Positions 22,001 through 36,388 of a DNA stretch of 64,000 bases are shown here, piece after piece (the stretch's first letter is position 1; every line of letters starts with the position of its first letter). The notes under the pieces are model-generated. The model worked only from the letters and a program-made list of their open reading frames with translations. It was not told the origin of the DNA and ran no database searches. Position numbers and translations under genes: made by a program. The stretch spans positions 806,001-870,000 of the forward strand of contig BJKQ01000002.1 in assembly GCA_006538405.1 (NCBI GenBank), given 5' to 3'. Origin of the DNA: Hansfordia pulvinata (Eukaryota; Ascomycota; Sordariomycetes; Xylariales).

Positions 22001-24852
22001 CCGCCCGACTCCTCCGCACTTGGCAACGCTGGCTAGAGACATGGAATAAGACAGGGATGAAATGACCAAGCGTGCTTGCGTCCCGGGCTCGGCTCCGGAC
22101 GCCCGCGCAAAAGGCCTTCGTCATGACCATGGCGAATGGAATTCCGTGTCCCGACTCGGGAGAAATGGCTTGGAAGGTTGGCCACGCTGGGTGTTCCGGT
22201 TGTTGTTGTTTGACCTCTCGCTTTGCCCCGTCCCCAGGTTTCGCTCCTCGCTATCGATTCTTGTTGATAGACACGCTCGCATGCATCCTTCGAGAGTTAA
22301 GGATTTGATATCTCCCTGCATTGGCCCGCGCGCGCGGGTGGCGACTCTCGATTCATCACCACTCGTCAGCTTGCCTTCCTCCCCCAATGTCCTACATCTC
22401 CATTCCTCTGCCAAGTCCCCATCAGACACCGCCGCAGCCCACCAATCCCCGATTACCGACCGAGGTCGTTGCTGCTGCTGCTGCTGCGTGGCCCACAGTG
22501 GCGAGGTCCCTCATATTAACCACCCCTTCTCAGCAGCAGGCAAGCAAGGCAAGCTGCCAAGCACAGAGTCTACCGGGGGAGTGGGGGAGGATTCCCCACC
22601 ACCACCACCACCACCACGAGTACGTACTCGTACCATCACACACGGCCTCCAGACGAACATCGAAAAATAGAAACCTCCCACACCCCGGCCACTTCCAGGC
22701 AAACGAGCCGTGGACTCGTGCGCCGAGTCCATCTTGTTAGCAAGTAGCTTGTCTCCCTCGTGTCACGCGAAGCCAAGCCACGCGCGGAATCGTGGCGGAC
22801 CGGAGAGCCGCCTTCTCGACCGAGTCGCACTCCCGCTCTCATCACGCCCTCCCTCTCCCAGCGACAAAACTCGGACGGACTGCTCTTCCTAGATGTACGT
22901 ATCGGAGGACGGCTAGCGTAGTTTTTGAACAGGCAGCATGCAGAAATGATTGTCAAGAGATATCAGTTTCTGCAGGCCGAAAACGAGCGTGGAAGACGCA
23001 AGGTCGCTCGGGAAGGAACCAGGTCCTCTATCGCATTGTCAGACACGGGAGGGAGAAAAAAGATCAAACAGTGATATTAATCATAGCAAGGATCTTGACG
23101 GCCTTGTGAAATGCTCGCAGTCCAGAGGTAGAACTGAACCTTCTCGCCCGCCACCGATTCAAACAGCGGCCGCGTAGTCCATCACAGAGCCGTGTGCTGG
23201 GGCTCTGGACAGGACGAGGAGAAACCCCTCAGGTCTCAAGCATCAAGAAAAAACCCAGAGAGAGACCTCGTGGCGTACTCTAGAGTAAAAATAAAAGAGA
23301 GAAAGCAGGAGACCCGTGTGTACCATATGTCTGTCTCCGAGCCCAGCTGCCAAAGCGTCTCCCGAGTGGTTTCAAACAAATCAGGTCGAAGAATACACCC
23401 TATCGCCCAAGAAACAACCAACAAGAAAAACAACACCATTGCGTCACGAGTCGACGCCCCCAGCCATGTTCACCGCGAGGTAACAAAGGAAGAAGATGCA
23501 AAAAATACCACGCCGCGCGGCCCCGCCGGTCGCAGAGTGCCTCTGTATCGGGGGCCCCATGTCATACACGCGCTCCCCTCCAGACTCGGTTCGATTGGCC
23601 CACCAGCCTCACAGTCCGGCACAAGACCCCTCCTTCCCACTCCGCACTCGGGAACTCGTCGGGGTCAGAGAAGGGGGGAGCACGCGCTCGACTGGCTCGA
23701 CCTCCCTCGCAGGAGAGGGAGAAGGAGGGGGGGGGGAGTCGGCAAGCGATTCACGCCTGATGTTCAGAAAAGAGTGCGGTGATCAGGACGCAGTGAGACA
23801 ACGAAAGCAAGTCGCGATTGAGCAGCATCGTCACGGCCGGGCACCCCACGGGGGCGAGAGAGAGATAAGGCGCGGAACGACCAAAAAGAAAGAGAAAGGC
23901 ACACGAGATGTGAGCGCTCGACTCCTTCCCCTCCAAGATTGACGTCCCTCTCCAGATAACAGCCCATCTCCAGCCTTCTCCGTCTCCTCCACAAGACAGG
24001 CCCCAGCGCGGGCGCCCTCACTGTCGTCGTCATGGGCTGCCGTTTGCAACTTGGTCATCTGTCTGTGCCTGATTGCTCTCTCGTATCGTTCCCACAGTCG
24101 CGAGTGGCGCACGTGGTGCGGTGCCAAAAGTCGAGTCTGGTCGCAACAACAAGAAGGCTATGCCTGCCTGACCCCGTTTGATTTGACAAAGCAGCCAGGC
24201 CTACGAGTACATCGAGCTTCGAGCGCTGGTGGCCCTCGAGTCTATGTACCCAGTATTCGGACGGCTCCATGCTGTATCGACGGAGTATTGTAGCAACGAG
24301 GCATGTGGCAAAGCCAGCGCCATGTCAGGCCATCTGTGTTTTTGGGTTTGGTTGGGAATTTTTCATTGTATGTTCTCGTCATTGCTGACGCTATCTACTG
24401 GGGCGACGCAGGATGTTATCCTTTCATCAATCATCGTGGAGATGCTCCAAGTCGCCCCTGTGCCCTTGTCAAGCAGCTCTTGTCCATCTGAGAGCGGCTG
24501 GCTCTCTGAATCAAATGGTGCCGCCATTGTTACTTCCGAGTATCATTGGGCTCCCGGCCCCTACCATCAATGCTGTTCAGTGTGCCTTGTGCCATCCGTC
24601 ATTCGTACGCCGATATGATGCAAAATGTGCTAAAACAGAGATGAAAGAAAAAACAGAAGATAAAAAAATACAGAAGCGAGGGAACTCCATTTTGGTCCCT
24701 GTAGTGATGTGATACCTGTCCGGAACGCCTGCTATCAAGCCAAAAGGCAGCGGAGCCCTAGTGAGCAAGAAAATGCTAATTCGAGTGTAGAAAGATGGAA
24801 ACAAAAAGAGAAGCAGTGCTATACAAGTGGCAGACGTCAGTTTGGTCTGGAC
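19020..24852. other. Intergenic, about 5.8 kb, no recognised gene
   Basis: Open frames are present but all are Arg/Pro/Ser-rich and none shows a domain, signal peptide with consistent splicing, or family motif. The stretch 19785-19945 is dense in GTAC motifs, including a perfect GGTACCTAGGTACC palindrome near 19792. TACTCGTA octamers lie at 20113, 20428 and 22625 and TACGAGTA at 24202. The left end contains the promoter of the minus-strand repeat protein; the right end is the 3' flank of the cyclin gene. Confidence 0.5.
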
Positions 24853-27154
24853 CTAATTGCAGAATGGATAGCTGGGCGCCTGCGGATACTGAGGCCGCGC
24901 CGGGGCGAACTCAGGAATCACCCCCAGTCGCAGGTCATTGAGCCGACCGACCGGATGGTAGTGCATCTGGCCAGGGCCCAGGTGGTATTGGGAAAGAGGC
25001 ATGGTTGGCGGGGGATACAGCAAGGTGTTCACTCGGCGGACTGGCTTGTAGGGGCTGTTCCTTTGTTGCAGATAGGCCAGAGGCGAGTTGGAGATAGGCG
25101 TGTGGTTGGCGTAAGGCTCCATCAAGGGAGACGAGCCAAACACGGTACCCGGGCTGTGCCGCTTGCTCGGGGTGCTGAAATTGGACGGGGCAGCGTACGT
25201 AGGGGTCTGAGGACCACAGGTCGGCATAGGAGCCGCCTGCGGTTGCCATGGGGCTGTCGTGGTCGGATAAACCGACGCCATGGCCCGCCCGCCAGAGCCC
25301 AGCGGTGGCAGCGACACTGGCTGCTGAGATTGGAAGGCAGGCGGAGCCTGAGCGTGAAGCTGCGTCTGGAGCTGGGGTGCCTGCGGTTGCTGATGCGCCT
25401 GCTGGGATGGGAGCAGCGTGTGGTGGGACTGTGGGCCAGGGGTTATATGCATGGCCTGTTGTTGGGCTGTGTCGAGAGTCAGATGTGGCACTGGGAGGCG
25501 AATCGCATCGTGCTGAGACGTCGGTCGATGGGCTGGCATCATCGGCCCCTGTGGCTGCGGAGGGGCCCGTTTCGGGGCAGGCTCGACCAGATCAACGGCC
25601 TCCAGGCTTCGTTTGCGACCAAGGACGTGAACAGGCCGAGCACCGTGTGGTGATATCGAGGGCGTAGGATGGTACGTGGACGGCCAGTTCTGATTGGCCA
25701 CCGGCAGGGTCGTGTTGGGCGAAAAGGCAGCCAGCGTCGAGTTTGGCGTGCCGTGGGCGCTCGAGGGCAGGATGGTGGTTGGCGAAGGTAATGGCGGAGA
25801 AAACTTGTTGTGCAATGGCGAAGACATGCTGACGGGAACAGGGACGGCCTGCCTCTGTCTCTCTTCCAGTTTTGCTCGTTCGCAGTAAACGTTGTAGCAA
25901 GCCAACTTTCGGAGCCAATCTTGCCACTGGTCCTTGGAAGTGAGGAGGCTGTAGCGCATGTTGCTCAAAAACTCGACTTCCATGACATGGATCTCTTTGA
26001 CTGAAATGCCCGAAACCTCGGCCCATGTCTTGTTTGTATATGTGTTGTCATCCAGGACTATGGGTTAAGGTTAGGAACTGCTGGCCAGGCGGGCGAATGA
26101 CTAATGATACTCACATTTATTGCCGAGCATCAACGCCACGGTCAACAGCCGGTACTCACTGCCCGGGTTGCCATTCACCTTGGGGTTGGTCTGCTTCAGG
26201 CGGTACACGAACAGCAGGGCCAGCAGGATCACATTCTGTGTGACCTGGGTTGTCGCAAGAATGCTGTGCACCCATTTCTTATAGGACTGAGCGGGTTCTG
26301 TGTGTTTGGACAGTCTTGGGAGGGGGTTGGAATCCGGCAGGCTGTGGATCTTTTCCGCGGCATGGATGATTTCCATGTCCTCGAACCAGAAGAAACATGT
26401 CATCTACAGTCTTGTCAGCGCATGCGCCGGCATAAATCAAACTCTGCGCGTCTGGATTGGATCTTACCTGTGCAGCGAATTCGTCCAGGCTCCCTCCGTG
26501 TGCGCTGATGCATGTGGGCATCTGGAGGCTGTGACCAACCATGGAGGACTCTTTCCGGGAAACGGTCCCTTGTTCAGCCGCCGGGGTGGGCTCCGAGACA
26601 GGCGCAAAGTCGTTTGCCTTGGGAGCCTGGTGTGCTGCCGGAGCGGCAGTCGGCTGTGAAGTTTGAACAGGTTGGCAGCGAAGCTGCTGGTGCTGGTGCT
26701 GCTGCGATGGGGCATTGAAAGCGTCCATGCCTGGCATCATGGGGGCGCCTCTGGCTGACACGCCCGGTTGGGGGTTCCTGACGATGCAAACATGTCTGTC
26801 GTATGCGTTCCTGTCGTATGTGTTGCGCGGAGCGGGATTCGAGTACGCCGTACTCATGTTGCCGTTCTTAGGGGGCGACGGTGTTGCAAGACCGCCCACC
26901 AACCTGGAGGCTCCGCAGGCCACGGGTGGATTTCGGGGCTCGGGCTTCTGCTGAGAACCCAAGCAGCTCGGTGCCCAGATCAGGGCCGAAGAAGCCCGGT
27001 GTGTCGTCGGAGGGCTGGTGGGACGCCACACCGGCTCGAGGTCGGGACTTTGCGGCTTGAACTCGGGGCTTCCGCTCTCGTAGTGGTTCGGGCTCTTGGG
27101 CGTGTAGGTGGGAGAAAGAGGGAAGGGGTAGTTGTAAGAAGCTGTGCGAGACAT
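24853..27154 (-). CDS. Pho85-type cyclin, Clg1/mug80-like
   Basis: Three exons: 27154-26468, 26403-26115 and 26057-24853, with introns of 64 and 57 nt in consistent phase. 726 residues. The N-terminal 220 residues are Pro/Ser/Gln-rich. The cyclin box (about 225-370) is split over all three exons: SLDEFAAQ, MTCFFWFED, the YKKWVHSILATTQVTQNVILLALLFVYRL helix region, EYRLLTVALMLGNKF, LDDNTYTNKTWAEVSGI and EVEFLSNMRYSLLTS. The last block is typical of Pho80/Pcl-type cyclins. The remaining 340 residues are Gln/Pro-rich, with a basic patch (GRKRSLEAVD, PAPKRAP). Long disordered flanks and a single central box fit yeast Clg1 and the S. pombe mug80 group, partners of the kinase Pho85. The kinase partner is inferred. 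Confidence 0.87.
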
Positions 27155-30100
27155 GGATGAAGGAGGTGCCAGTCTGAGGTGGCTACCTCAAGTTGGTGTT
27201 GACTCTAGAGAGAGAGTAGCAGGCCGGGGCCGAGAGTGGAACGGCGAGCGTCGGTCAAGTCAAGATGCGAGAGCGGTGAGGGCAAGCCCATCACAAAGTG
27301 AAGGGTGGTTTGAGCGCCCAGAGGCCTGGAAGGAGACGGACGTCCAGAGGTCGCGGTCGTTGCCGAGGGGCAGACAAGTTGGCAGGGGCAGCTTGGCGAA
27401 GAGTCTCTGAGGCCAAGCAAACAACCAAGAGCTGGTCAAGAAGGTTCGGGGTTCCGCTGGTCACGTCCCATGGCCCTGGGCGGACGGGTAGTCGTGGCGG
27501 CGGGATATGTGCGGGTGGTCAAGCTGGCAAGCAGGCGGAGGCAGTTGTTGGTGCAGTGTTGCGAGGGACTGGGGCAGTTGGCTGAGGGAGTCGTGAAGGA
27601 GAGTCGAGACTGAAGATCGGGGGCTCGACGAGGCAGCGCAAGGCAATGGATGATGGGCTGGCTGGTGCAGACTGGCGGGAGCCGTGCTGGTGGGGGAGAG
27701 AGACAGTGAAAGGACGGGCCGGGTTGTCAATAGTATGTATACGTCTTGGTCTGGCCAGGACTGGAGAATGAAGGAAAATGTGCAGAGCAAACGATGAACC
27801 ATGAATGTTGTACAGGGCCAGGGAATGTCGCGGGCTGGTTGGCGGTGGTGTGTGTAGTGCAGAGCGGCCAAGGGGGGCAGGCCGTAGCAGGCGAGAGCAG
27901 GCGCAGCCTAGCGGAGCGAGCCCATCGTCAAGTCTGGGCTAGCGAGGTCCGGCTTAGTGGTCGTGATCGTGGGCCGTCCGTCAGGTCATCCATCCACATT
28001 GGATTGGATCCATGCCTGTACGAGTACTCGCGGTACCTAGCCTGGTAGCCGACGTCCGGTCAGGTACCTGATCAAATCCCGGGTACTTGGAGACATGTAC
28101 TCACCTCCGGCGTGCGGCAGAATCCGTCTCTCGAATGGACCGGCAGGCCTTCACGACCAGCCAGAGACCGAACTCGAACTGCTCTTGACTGCTTCTGTAT
28201 CCGTGAGAACGCTACATCTCGACAGGCAGTACGAGTATGCCATAGACAACCTACAGGTGGTCTTTGGGCTACGGATAGAGGCACTTAACAGGCCAATGCC
28301 AGACTCAATTTGGGACCGTCCGACTTGCGTGCTCTCACTTGATCGATGCTGCTTGTATTCTCAGCATTGTGAAGCTCCTCGGCCGCTTCTCAGGTGTCCC
28401 TGCTCGCATATGAGCCCAATTGATCATTATCAACAATACGTAAGCTTGTTCACCCTGACACAACCACTCTAGGTACGCAACCTGAAAGCACGGGCTCGCA
28501 AGTCGATAGGTATCTGCAAGCCATTGGGACGAGACGGGGCAAGCGTCGATGGATACCCCAAGCGTAAGTGTACCTTGAGCCAATGTGACCGGCGCTGGGG
28601 TCTGGTACTCACCTCCTAGTGAGGTACGAGTACTAGTCGTATCTAGAATGCAGGTCTGAAGAGTCTACATAATGGAACCGGCTGTGCTTCACCTTACTCT
28701 TGCACAGCCTGTATCCATACCTACCGACTTCGAAGGGGGATGGAAGGGGGGCTCTACAAGTACTGTGCCACTTGGACCGGACCCGGCCGCGTCAGAACCT
28801 CCTTAGGTAGAGTACGAGCACGCCCGGCAACTACACCCCGTCCCGCCTCATTGACATTATCGTGGATGTATCCGTACATTGAGGTATCCGTAGTGTTTGC
28901 TGCCTCTGTGCTAACGGAGGCCTGTTGCCGGGGCGCAGAGTCTGCGCAATGGAGAGCCTGCGACCGCGCCTGGGCTGCGTCGCCGGCTTGAACCTGCTGG
29001 GCTGGCGTCGCTGGGGCTGCTGGATTCCTCTCCGCTGATTGGCTGGCGTCTCCAGCCGTGCAAGCGGAGGCCTGGGAAGGAACGCAGGCCAGACCGGACC
29101 AGGTTCGTCAAGTAAGGAGGTAACTAGGTACTTAGGTATCTACAATTACAGGGTGGTAGGTACCGGAGGCACCTTCAGTCCACTCCGCTCCCCGCCCTTG
29201 GACATCATCTGCCCAGGTACTCGTAAGCTGCGGTCGCTTTGGGTACGTACGAGCATATTCAGGCACGCACCCTGGCACGTACGTGGCTGAGGGCATAATC
29301 TTGACGATGATATACTCGTATTGAGAACGTACATAGTTCGACTAAGTGCAGATAAAGGCAGGATGAAAGTATGGGACGGGCACCACCAGGTCACTGTAGC
29401 GACCCAGAGGCCGCGCGGTGGGCGCAGTGTCAGTCATCTTCCACGGCGCGGGTCTCGCAGCAACCACTTGGCTGGCAATCCGGGCAGACTGCGGCCTCGT
29501 ACTCGCACGTCCAAAAAGGTAGGGGGATGGGGCAGCCAAGGAGGGAGGGCACAAGCCATTGAATATGACTAGGTGGGAGTGCCCGTAAACACTGGAGGGG
29601 GGTGAGCCCCGTGAGAAGGGCACCAACGGACATTTGGGCCCTCTCACTCGGTCGTCGTCCTGGGGTCTCTCCCCCGGTACGTGATTGGCACAGGGCGAGT
29701 GTGAGGTCCAATCCAATCCATCCGGTGGCCACCTCATCCACTGCGACTGACTTGCGCGGGACGGGACCCAGTGTGCCCCAGTAGGCCTCAGTGCGAGAAT
29801 GATCCCCTCGCGTACTGTATGTCTCGACGTGCGCCTATTCGCGCTGACGAGCACTAGTTCCGGGCTCAGTTGCCTGGGCACTTTGCGCACCACCACCGAC
29901 GCCATCCGACGACGGGCGGTCCGCGTGCCAGTATTCGAGTAGGTAGGTACCACACCGCCCCTCGAGCCTTCCGTGCCTACCTACGAGTACCCTCCCATCT
30001 TCGTCAATGTTTTGCGCCAGACAGATCTACTCCGTATGCGCGACTGATGCCAATTACACATCCCTGCTTGCGCTGTCTGACCCCGTTCGATTGCCTGGCG

Positions 30101-33100
30101 GTGCAAGTGCTCGTTCGGGTACGGGCGCCATGTTGTTGCCAGTCATCGCTCCTCAATACTCGTAGGACCCAGAGAAGCCATTAAGGCGTTTTGTCTCTGT
30201 AAAGCCCGGCCTACCCACGCCTTCCGATGTGACCTATTCCCCACCAACAATGGTGTTTGCAACAGGATCTCGGGCTATCCGCGTCAAGAGTACCCGTAAA
30301 CCCTGAGCAGCAACCTGGCCTCACACACCTACCTGATCGTGTACGTATCCCCAGGTGGTTTGGTGTTAGACCTGGACGAAGACGCGATTGATAAAGGGAC
30401 TTTGACAGGGCCCGGACTGGTGCCACGGAGCCATGGAAAAGAGCAGCCCGGGCGGGCTCGCGGCAGGGAGGAGGCGTTCCCAATGGCTGGATGGCAGCAA
30501 ATGGATGTGCAGACACCCTGGAGGCATGCAGGCACGCGGGCACGTCGGCAAGGGAAGTAGAAGGCGCTGTGTGCTGCAAGTACCGAGGACTTGCGGGCAC
30601 TGCTGGGTAGCAAATGGTCGTGCGTATCGCGGTGTACTCACTACCTGCCAGCATCGGGCCACCGCAAGACGTGCACTTTGCTGATGTAGTACATTGATAT
30701 GTTAGATGATACGCCCGCCTTCATCAAACATCGTTGCCACGCCGCCGCCTCCTCCCCCTCCTCCTCCTCCTTGTGTCTCCTCCAGCGCCCGCTTATTGAT
30801 AATCCAGAGCCACGCGGATTTCAGGCTAGCTACCTAGGCACGGCAGAATGCGATACGACACAACGCCCAAAGCCCTCACATGCCCGCCCTCAGTACTCGT
30901 ACAAGATGAGCGCTCGCATGAAGCCCGTCTTTCGTGCGCCTCTAAGGTACCGATCAAGTTTACCTGAGGACAAAGGCAGGCAGGAGCGACGGGGACAAGG
31001 CCAGGGCATACCTTACTCCGTAGGTAGGCGTTGCTGTTCAGTGACATACGAGTATCAGCACGTCGGCGACGCCGCGGAAATCGCAGATCTTGCCCCTCGC
31101 ACACCCATGGATGGACTTCTGTCGCGATTGGCACCTCAATATAAAGCTCCAGTCGGTACCAGACGGTACCTCTCATACAAGTATGTCCAATACTCATATG
31201 TCCGGCCACAACCCCAGCCAGAATACCCCCTCTCCAACTGGCCCGCCACCGCAGCAAGTCCCTCCGTGCTACGGCGAACACAACCGCGGATGTCAGGTCG
31301 CTCGCTACGCCATCATTGGCAGAGAGTCAAGGTGGTGCGAGACTTGCTGCAACTCAGACCCGGGCGCCGGCCCCAGCCCGCTACGGTGGGATGGTCTCGC
31401 CTCTTTGGCGGCGGGTGGTCTGGGTGGATGAATGGGGCGCCCAATCAACCTGACGATGAATCCCAACCCAAGCCCATCCAGTCCTGACCGAGCCGCAGGC
31501 AGCTGTCCACTCCGAGGCCCGATTGCATTACGAGTGTTCCCGCCCTCGCTTCCCGCATCCACTGGCACGTCTGGTCAGGCCTTGGCTGGGATCATCAAGT
31601 TCTTGTCCAGAGCAAGACGACTACGCGTGGGCGGAAGAGAACGGCGCCAGGGACCCATCCTGACGATGACACACACGCGGCTATGGCGTAGCACCCACGA
31701 TACCCTGCGCTGCGCTTGCGACGGTCAGGGGCCGCGGCGTGGCAGAGGGGAGCAGGGCGCAGTAGGTACGAGTGCTCGTACCCTTGAAGCCAAGTCTGCG
31801 ATTCTCCATGCATTGGACACCAACACTCCGGGCAAGCATGTACTCCTTGTGGCGCTACGATCCCTTGATCCGACCCTCTTGGAATCCGATACGAGCACTG
31901 GGCCGCGAACGGGGCCCGGCTCGATTCTGCATGTCCATCCATGCCCAAGAGACGAAACGCCAGCACGTCAAGAGGCACGAAAGGCAAGTTATTGCTTCTG
32001 GAGTCATGAGCTAAGCATCATATGTCGTTGGCTGTGCAGGTCTATCTTCAAATCCGTACTGCCGCAACGCACCCATTCTTGCCGACACCATCGCCACGAA
32101 CTCTATATCCAGGGCTTGGAGGGGGGCGGGGGCGGCCACAACCAGCACGAGGCGAAACAGGGGGTTTGGCCGGCCGGTCTGGTGAATGGCGCGCTTTGAC
32201 CAGCCCATGACTGGCCTCGGGGGTCTGAAATCAATAGGTCGCCTTTTGCCATGGATGGATGCAGTTGGGGGGCGTACGGGCGGCGTGGTAAGGGGCTAAA
32301 AGGCCAACCGGCCGCCGGCTCCCCGTCACTGTGTCGAACAATACCGGGTCCTACCAAGCAGGTACGAGTATCAGACCAAGCGAGACAAGACACAGGCCAA
32401 CACCAGTGCATGCAGGCGGGTTGTCAGGCGAAGCAGGCCTGGTCGCTAGTCGGCAAGGTGGTGGTGCCCGCTGTGCCAGACAGGGATCGTGATTGGCCGG
32501 GCCGGCGCAGGGAGACAAGGAAGACTCTTCTCCGTTCTTCAACTTCCTTTGCCAACGCCTACGGGGTAGGTATGTACTTGCTTACTAGGTACGGGGGCCA
32601 CGACAACGCCCGCTGGCAGTTGAACTCGTACGAGTACTCATAGCAAGCAAGAGTAACGTGCTTCGCACCTGGCCAGGCAACTTGGAAAAAGGAGCTAGCG
32701 AGGGGACGAATTGGCTCCATAACCCCGTAAGCCCACGGTGAGCCCGAACCACCAGCACTGTACGAAGCCGGGCAGCCCTGATTCGGGACTAGGCAGGTTA
32801 GGACGGACGCGTAAATTGGAACGCGCAAGCGGCGCGGATGCCGCGGAGGAGACGAGTGCCCGACGCGGTGTCCTCGCAGGTCCTTCGCCCGAGTCTACTC
32901 CGTACAAGTACGTGTACGGACACCATCAGGAGTGCGTCTCTGATTTCGCCGACCCTGGCAAAGGCCAGGTGCGGTAACCCCTTGAGAGGACAATACCCAG
33001 CCGGAAGATTCCAGACACGGCAAGAATCCGCAAACGAGATGGAAATCAAGAGGACGGAATTGCACAGGGGCGGCTTGCTTGTGAGGTCGCACTGACTGAC

Positions 33101-36100
33101 GAGGTGGTGGGCGGGGAGGCGATGGACGCCCCCCTCGTGACCAGGCTACTCGCAGCCGGGCCTCGCTGGTGTGAGTCTGGAACGGTTTGAACCTGACTGA
33201 TGGCCAGGTTCTGAGGCCATTCCACTCGTAGTCGCCTCTTTTCCTCCCCCCACCGCTTGGCTGCCCAGTTGGCGGTGCGGGCGGCCGGATGGGGCGACGC
33301 CCACGAGTTGCACGACTGTTGGCGACGTGACCTGGCGATGATGGGACGTGAGTGCATAATGGAAGGGCGGTTCACTGTTCCCCGGTGCTCGGGTGTCCAC
33401 AGTACGAGAACGGAGTACCCGTTCGTGCCATTCCATTCATCCCTGGATCTTCCACGAGCACTCGTCCTCCCACGCCTCCGTGTGCGTACGAGTACACATG
33501 ACCGGGGGGTACCAGCACGGACTGCGACAGGTTTGGAGGAGACGAGGCCAGAAGGAGGACGACTCCCAAGGCTGGTGCCGTCCATGGGTATCGCAGCTGG
33601 AAGAGAGCCGGGTTTGTGGTGGGGCTGACAGGTCTATCTGATTGGCCCTCATGAAACCTAACGCATCTCAGATCAGGGACTCCTTACCGTACTCGTAGTA
33701 CCGTAGGTGGGCGTGGTAGGTACAGTAGGTACCTTACCTATCCATCTGGCCCCGACTTGCTCGTAGGTACCCGCTCAGCATCCAGTACAGTATCGTCGAC
33801 CGAGTGCTCAGCACCCCATCATCGAGCATGCGAAGAGGAGTACGCGTGCTTATCTCCAAGTGTGAGAAATATGTTAGGTATGGTAGGTATCTAGACAGGC
33901 TAAGCCTTCCAAGGTACATCCAGTATATTCGAGTTGGGCAACAGTGGCTGGCCATTGAAGTGTGAGGGCATTAGCAGAGTGCGCCATCGACATCTATTTG
34001 TCACCTGCAAGCAGTCGAGGATCGGGGTTGTTGGTATTTGATCTGGTTTTGAACTCATCCGGGGGGCATCTTCAAGGTGACAACCATGCTCGTGCGAGTG
34101 TGATGGTCAAGCAGATGCTGAAGAACGTGCTTCCTTGAATGTAGTGAGACACCGGGGCCTCGAGCACCTACATGCCAAAGGCGACCTTCAAGGGCACCAG
34201 ATCGCTCTCAGCTTGGTGCAGATACCTCGACATTCCGCGGCAAGGAGGCGTATAAACCTGTACATTGTGTGCCCTTAGGTCTAAGTATCCGTACACAAGA
34301 TTGCGTCGCAGTAGAATACCTCTCGTGCATGCATCTCCAGGGCTGGCAGACCCTCCCAACCTTGGAAGACCTCGATGAAATTCCGATGCACCAGTGTCGG
34401 CTTTTCGATCAATGCCCGTAAGGTTACCTGAGCACGCTGAGGTACTCGTGCTCCCGTTCCTTCCTTTTGGTAGATACATGTATATTCAAAAATACATCGA
34501 GCTAGGTACACACGTACCTTGGGGACCGGGCATGGTTCGAGCAACCAACGGACTCGTAGCCCCCATGAGCCGAACCCTAGCTGCCCGTCATACTCCGCTT
34601 CATCAGCATCATTCAACATCCGGACCACGCGGAATGCTCCATACATTGGTTCACACCACTACTGGGATATCTACTCTCGTACTTTGCAAATCCACCGACT
34701 TTTGCTGGCCCTCATGCCAGTCATTCACAGTGCGTTTTTTTTCCTGCCGACAGCCCCGTCGCCGCCGCCGTCGCCGCCGCCGCCCCTGCCTCCGCCTCCA
34801 CCTGTGGCTCCGGCCAGCACTCGCGCATCCACGCCAACAAGTAATAATGCCCGGCTCCGTTGCCCGGCTCGTCAAGCAAGCGTCTTTGCCGCCTTCCGCC
34901 CCCACGATGATACGAGTACCTTCCGGACAGAATTCCGTGCGTGGGTTGCCCACCTGATGTTGTCTTCTACGAGCAGTGCCAACGCCCACGGAAGGGTTGC
35001 CCGCCACCTGCCTGGGCCTGACGGTGCTGGCCGAAATTGTCTCGCGACCAGCCAGCCGTTTCGGGAGCCAGCCCCAGGTCCTGGGCCTGCCAACAACGAA
35101 CGCCCTGGCATGATCAACTCGGCAAGCAGCGAGTCCAACGCCCCGGCTGCTGCTGCGCATCGACAAAGACTGCTATTCTTGCCAGATGCGTGTTTGGGGT
35201 ATAGCCTGAAAACGGGGCCAGGATTGCCCAAGGAAGCCCGCCGCGGCTTGCCCAAGCATACGGGGTCCTCGTAGGCGCCCAAGCCGAGCAACCCCGGGGG
35301 CTTACGCGCTGACGAACCCACGCCATGGCGGAGTAGCTGAGGGCCTGTTCAACGAGTACAGTACCACTTTAAGTGTAGTAGTGGTCGCCTGCTCCGTGCC
35401 TGGAGGCGCTGCTGTAATGTAAGTTGAACCGCAGCACCGGCGTCAGGATTCCTCGCCCTTGGCAACCTGGCCTCCGACGCCGCTGCTCTATTGACTCGCC
35501 CGATCCAGAAAAGAAACAGCAGCCGACCCCCGGCGAAGACGCTACCTTCACTCGGCATGCCGCATTCGCCTCCTCCTCCTCCTCCTCCTCCTCCTCCTCC
35601 TCGATGACATGGAGAGGGCGGGAGGGGCGCTGTCTATCGCTTTTTGCGACACACGCGAGCGGATGAGGCCCCCGCCCGCACTATCCACGCACTGTACGGT
35701 GTGAGGGCGGCGGCGGCGCCACCGGCAACCTGTTTCGACTACGAATATCTGGCGGCGAGACCGCTCTGATTGCTCGGGTTCCGCACTAATAACCCTTCCA
35801 CTTAAGACAGCCGCCAGATCGTCGTCAGCAGACACCTGAAGGCGAGACTCGACATCCTCCTGGTCAGCCGTGCAGTCCTCCAAATTAGGGTCAGGTCCAG
35901 TATTCTCAATCAAGAGGGGAAACCAAGCCGGCGCCGAGTCTACGGAGCATTCGTGCGAGTACGAGCACACGAGTCCTTGAACCCGAAAAGTGCTGACAAG
36001 AAAGATACGCAGGACGAGAGTGCAGGTGAGTCCCCGTGGTACCCGTACAAGCGTGAGGGGGGGGGAAGGCGCAGAGGACCGGATGCAGGCCGGCAAGGGG

Positions 36101-36375
36101 GCGCCTCGAGTGGCTTTTTTCTCTCTACCTTGCTTGCTTTTCCTTGTCCTCTGACTGGAGACAGCGCCCCATGGCCTTCTGCATCTTTGCACGAGACGAG
36201 CTTGGCCCCAGGACAGATGACGGGGCACCGGGGCTGTTGTGACGCTGCTGGGGCTCTGATGAGCACGGATGCCCACAAGGAAGACACCTCTATCATGTCA
36301 TGGCCCCATAGCGTGAGTTACACTTCGATTGGCGCCGCACGGGCACGGGACGGAGCACACGTTTGTGACTGCGTG

Positions 36376-36388
36376 CCCCCCCCCCCCC
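36376..36388 (+). repeat. Poly-C run, 13 nt
   Basis: Thirteen C in a row within the gene-poor region. Confidence 0.9.

Noticed and set aside
24709..25653. 314-residue plus-strand open frame over the cyclin gene
   Set aside because: It is the antisense shadow of the Gln/Pro-rich cyclin tail, with a very Arg/Gly-rich composition and no signature.
30699..32199. Overlapping plus-strand open frames of 255-262 residues
   Set aside because: Composition is Pro/Arg/Ser-rich, with no domain and no consistent introns. They look like chance open frames in GC-rich DNA.
35548..36276. 242-residue minus-strand open frame with an acidic stretch in the gene-poor region
   Set aside because: Part of it (EDCTADQEDVESRLQVSADD) looks protein-like, but the rest is low complexity from CCT repeats and no splice pattern or family supports it.
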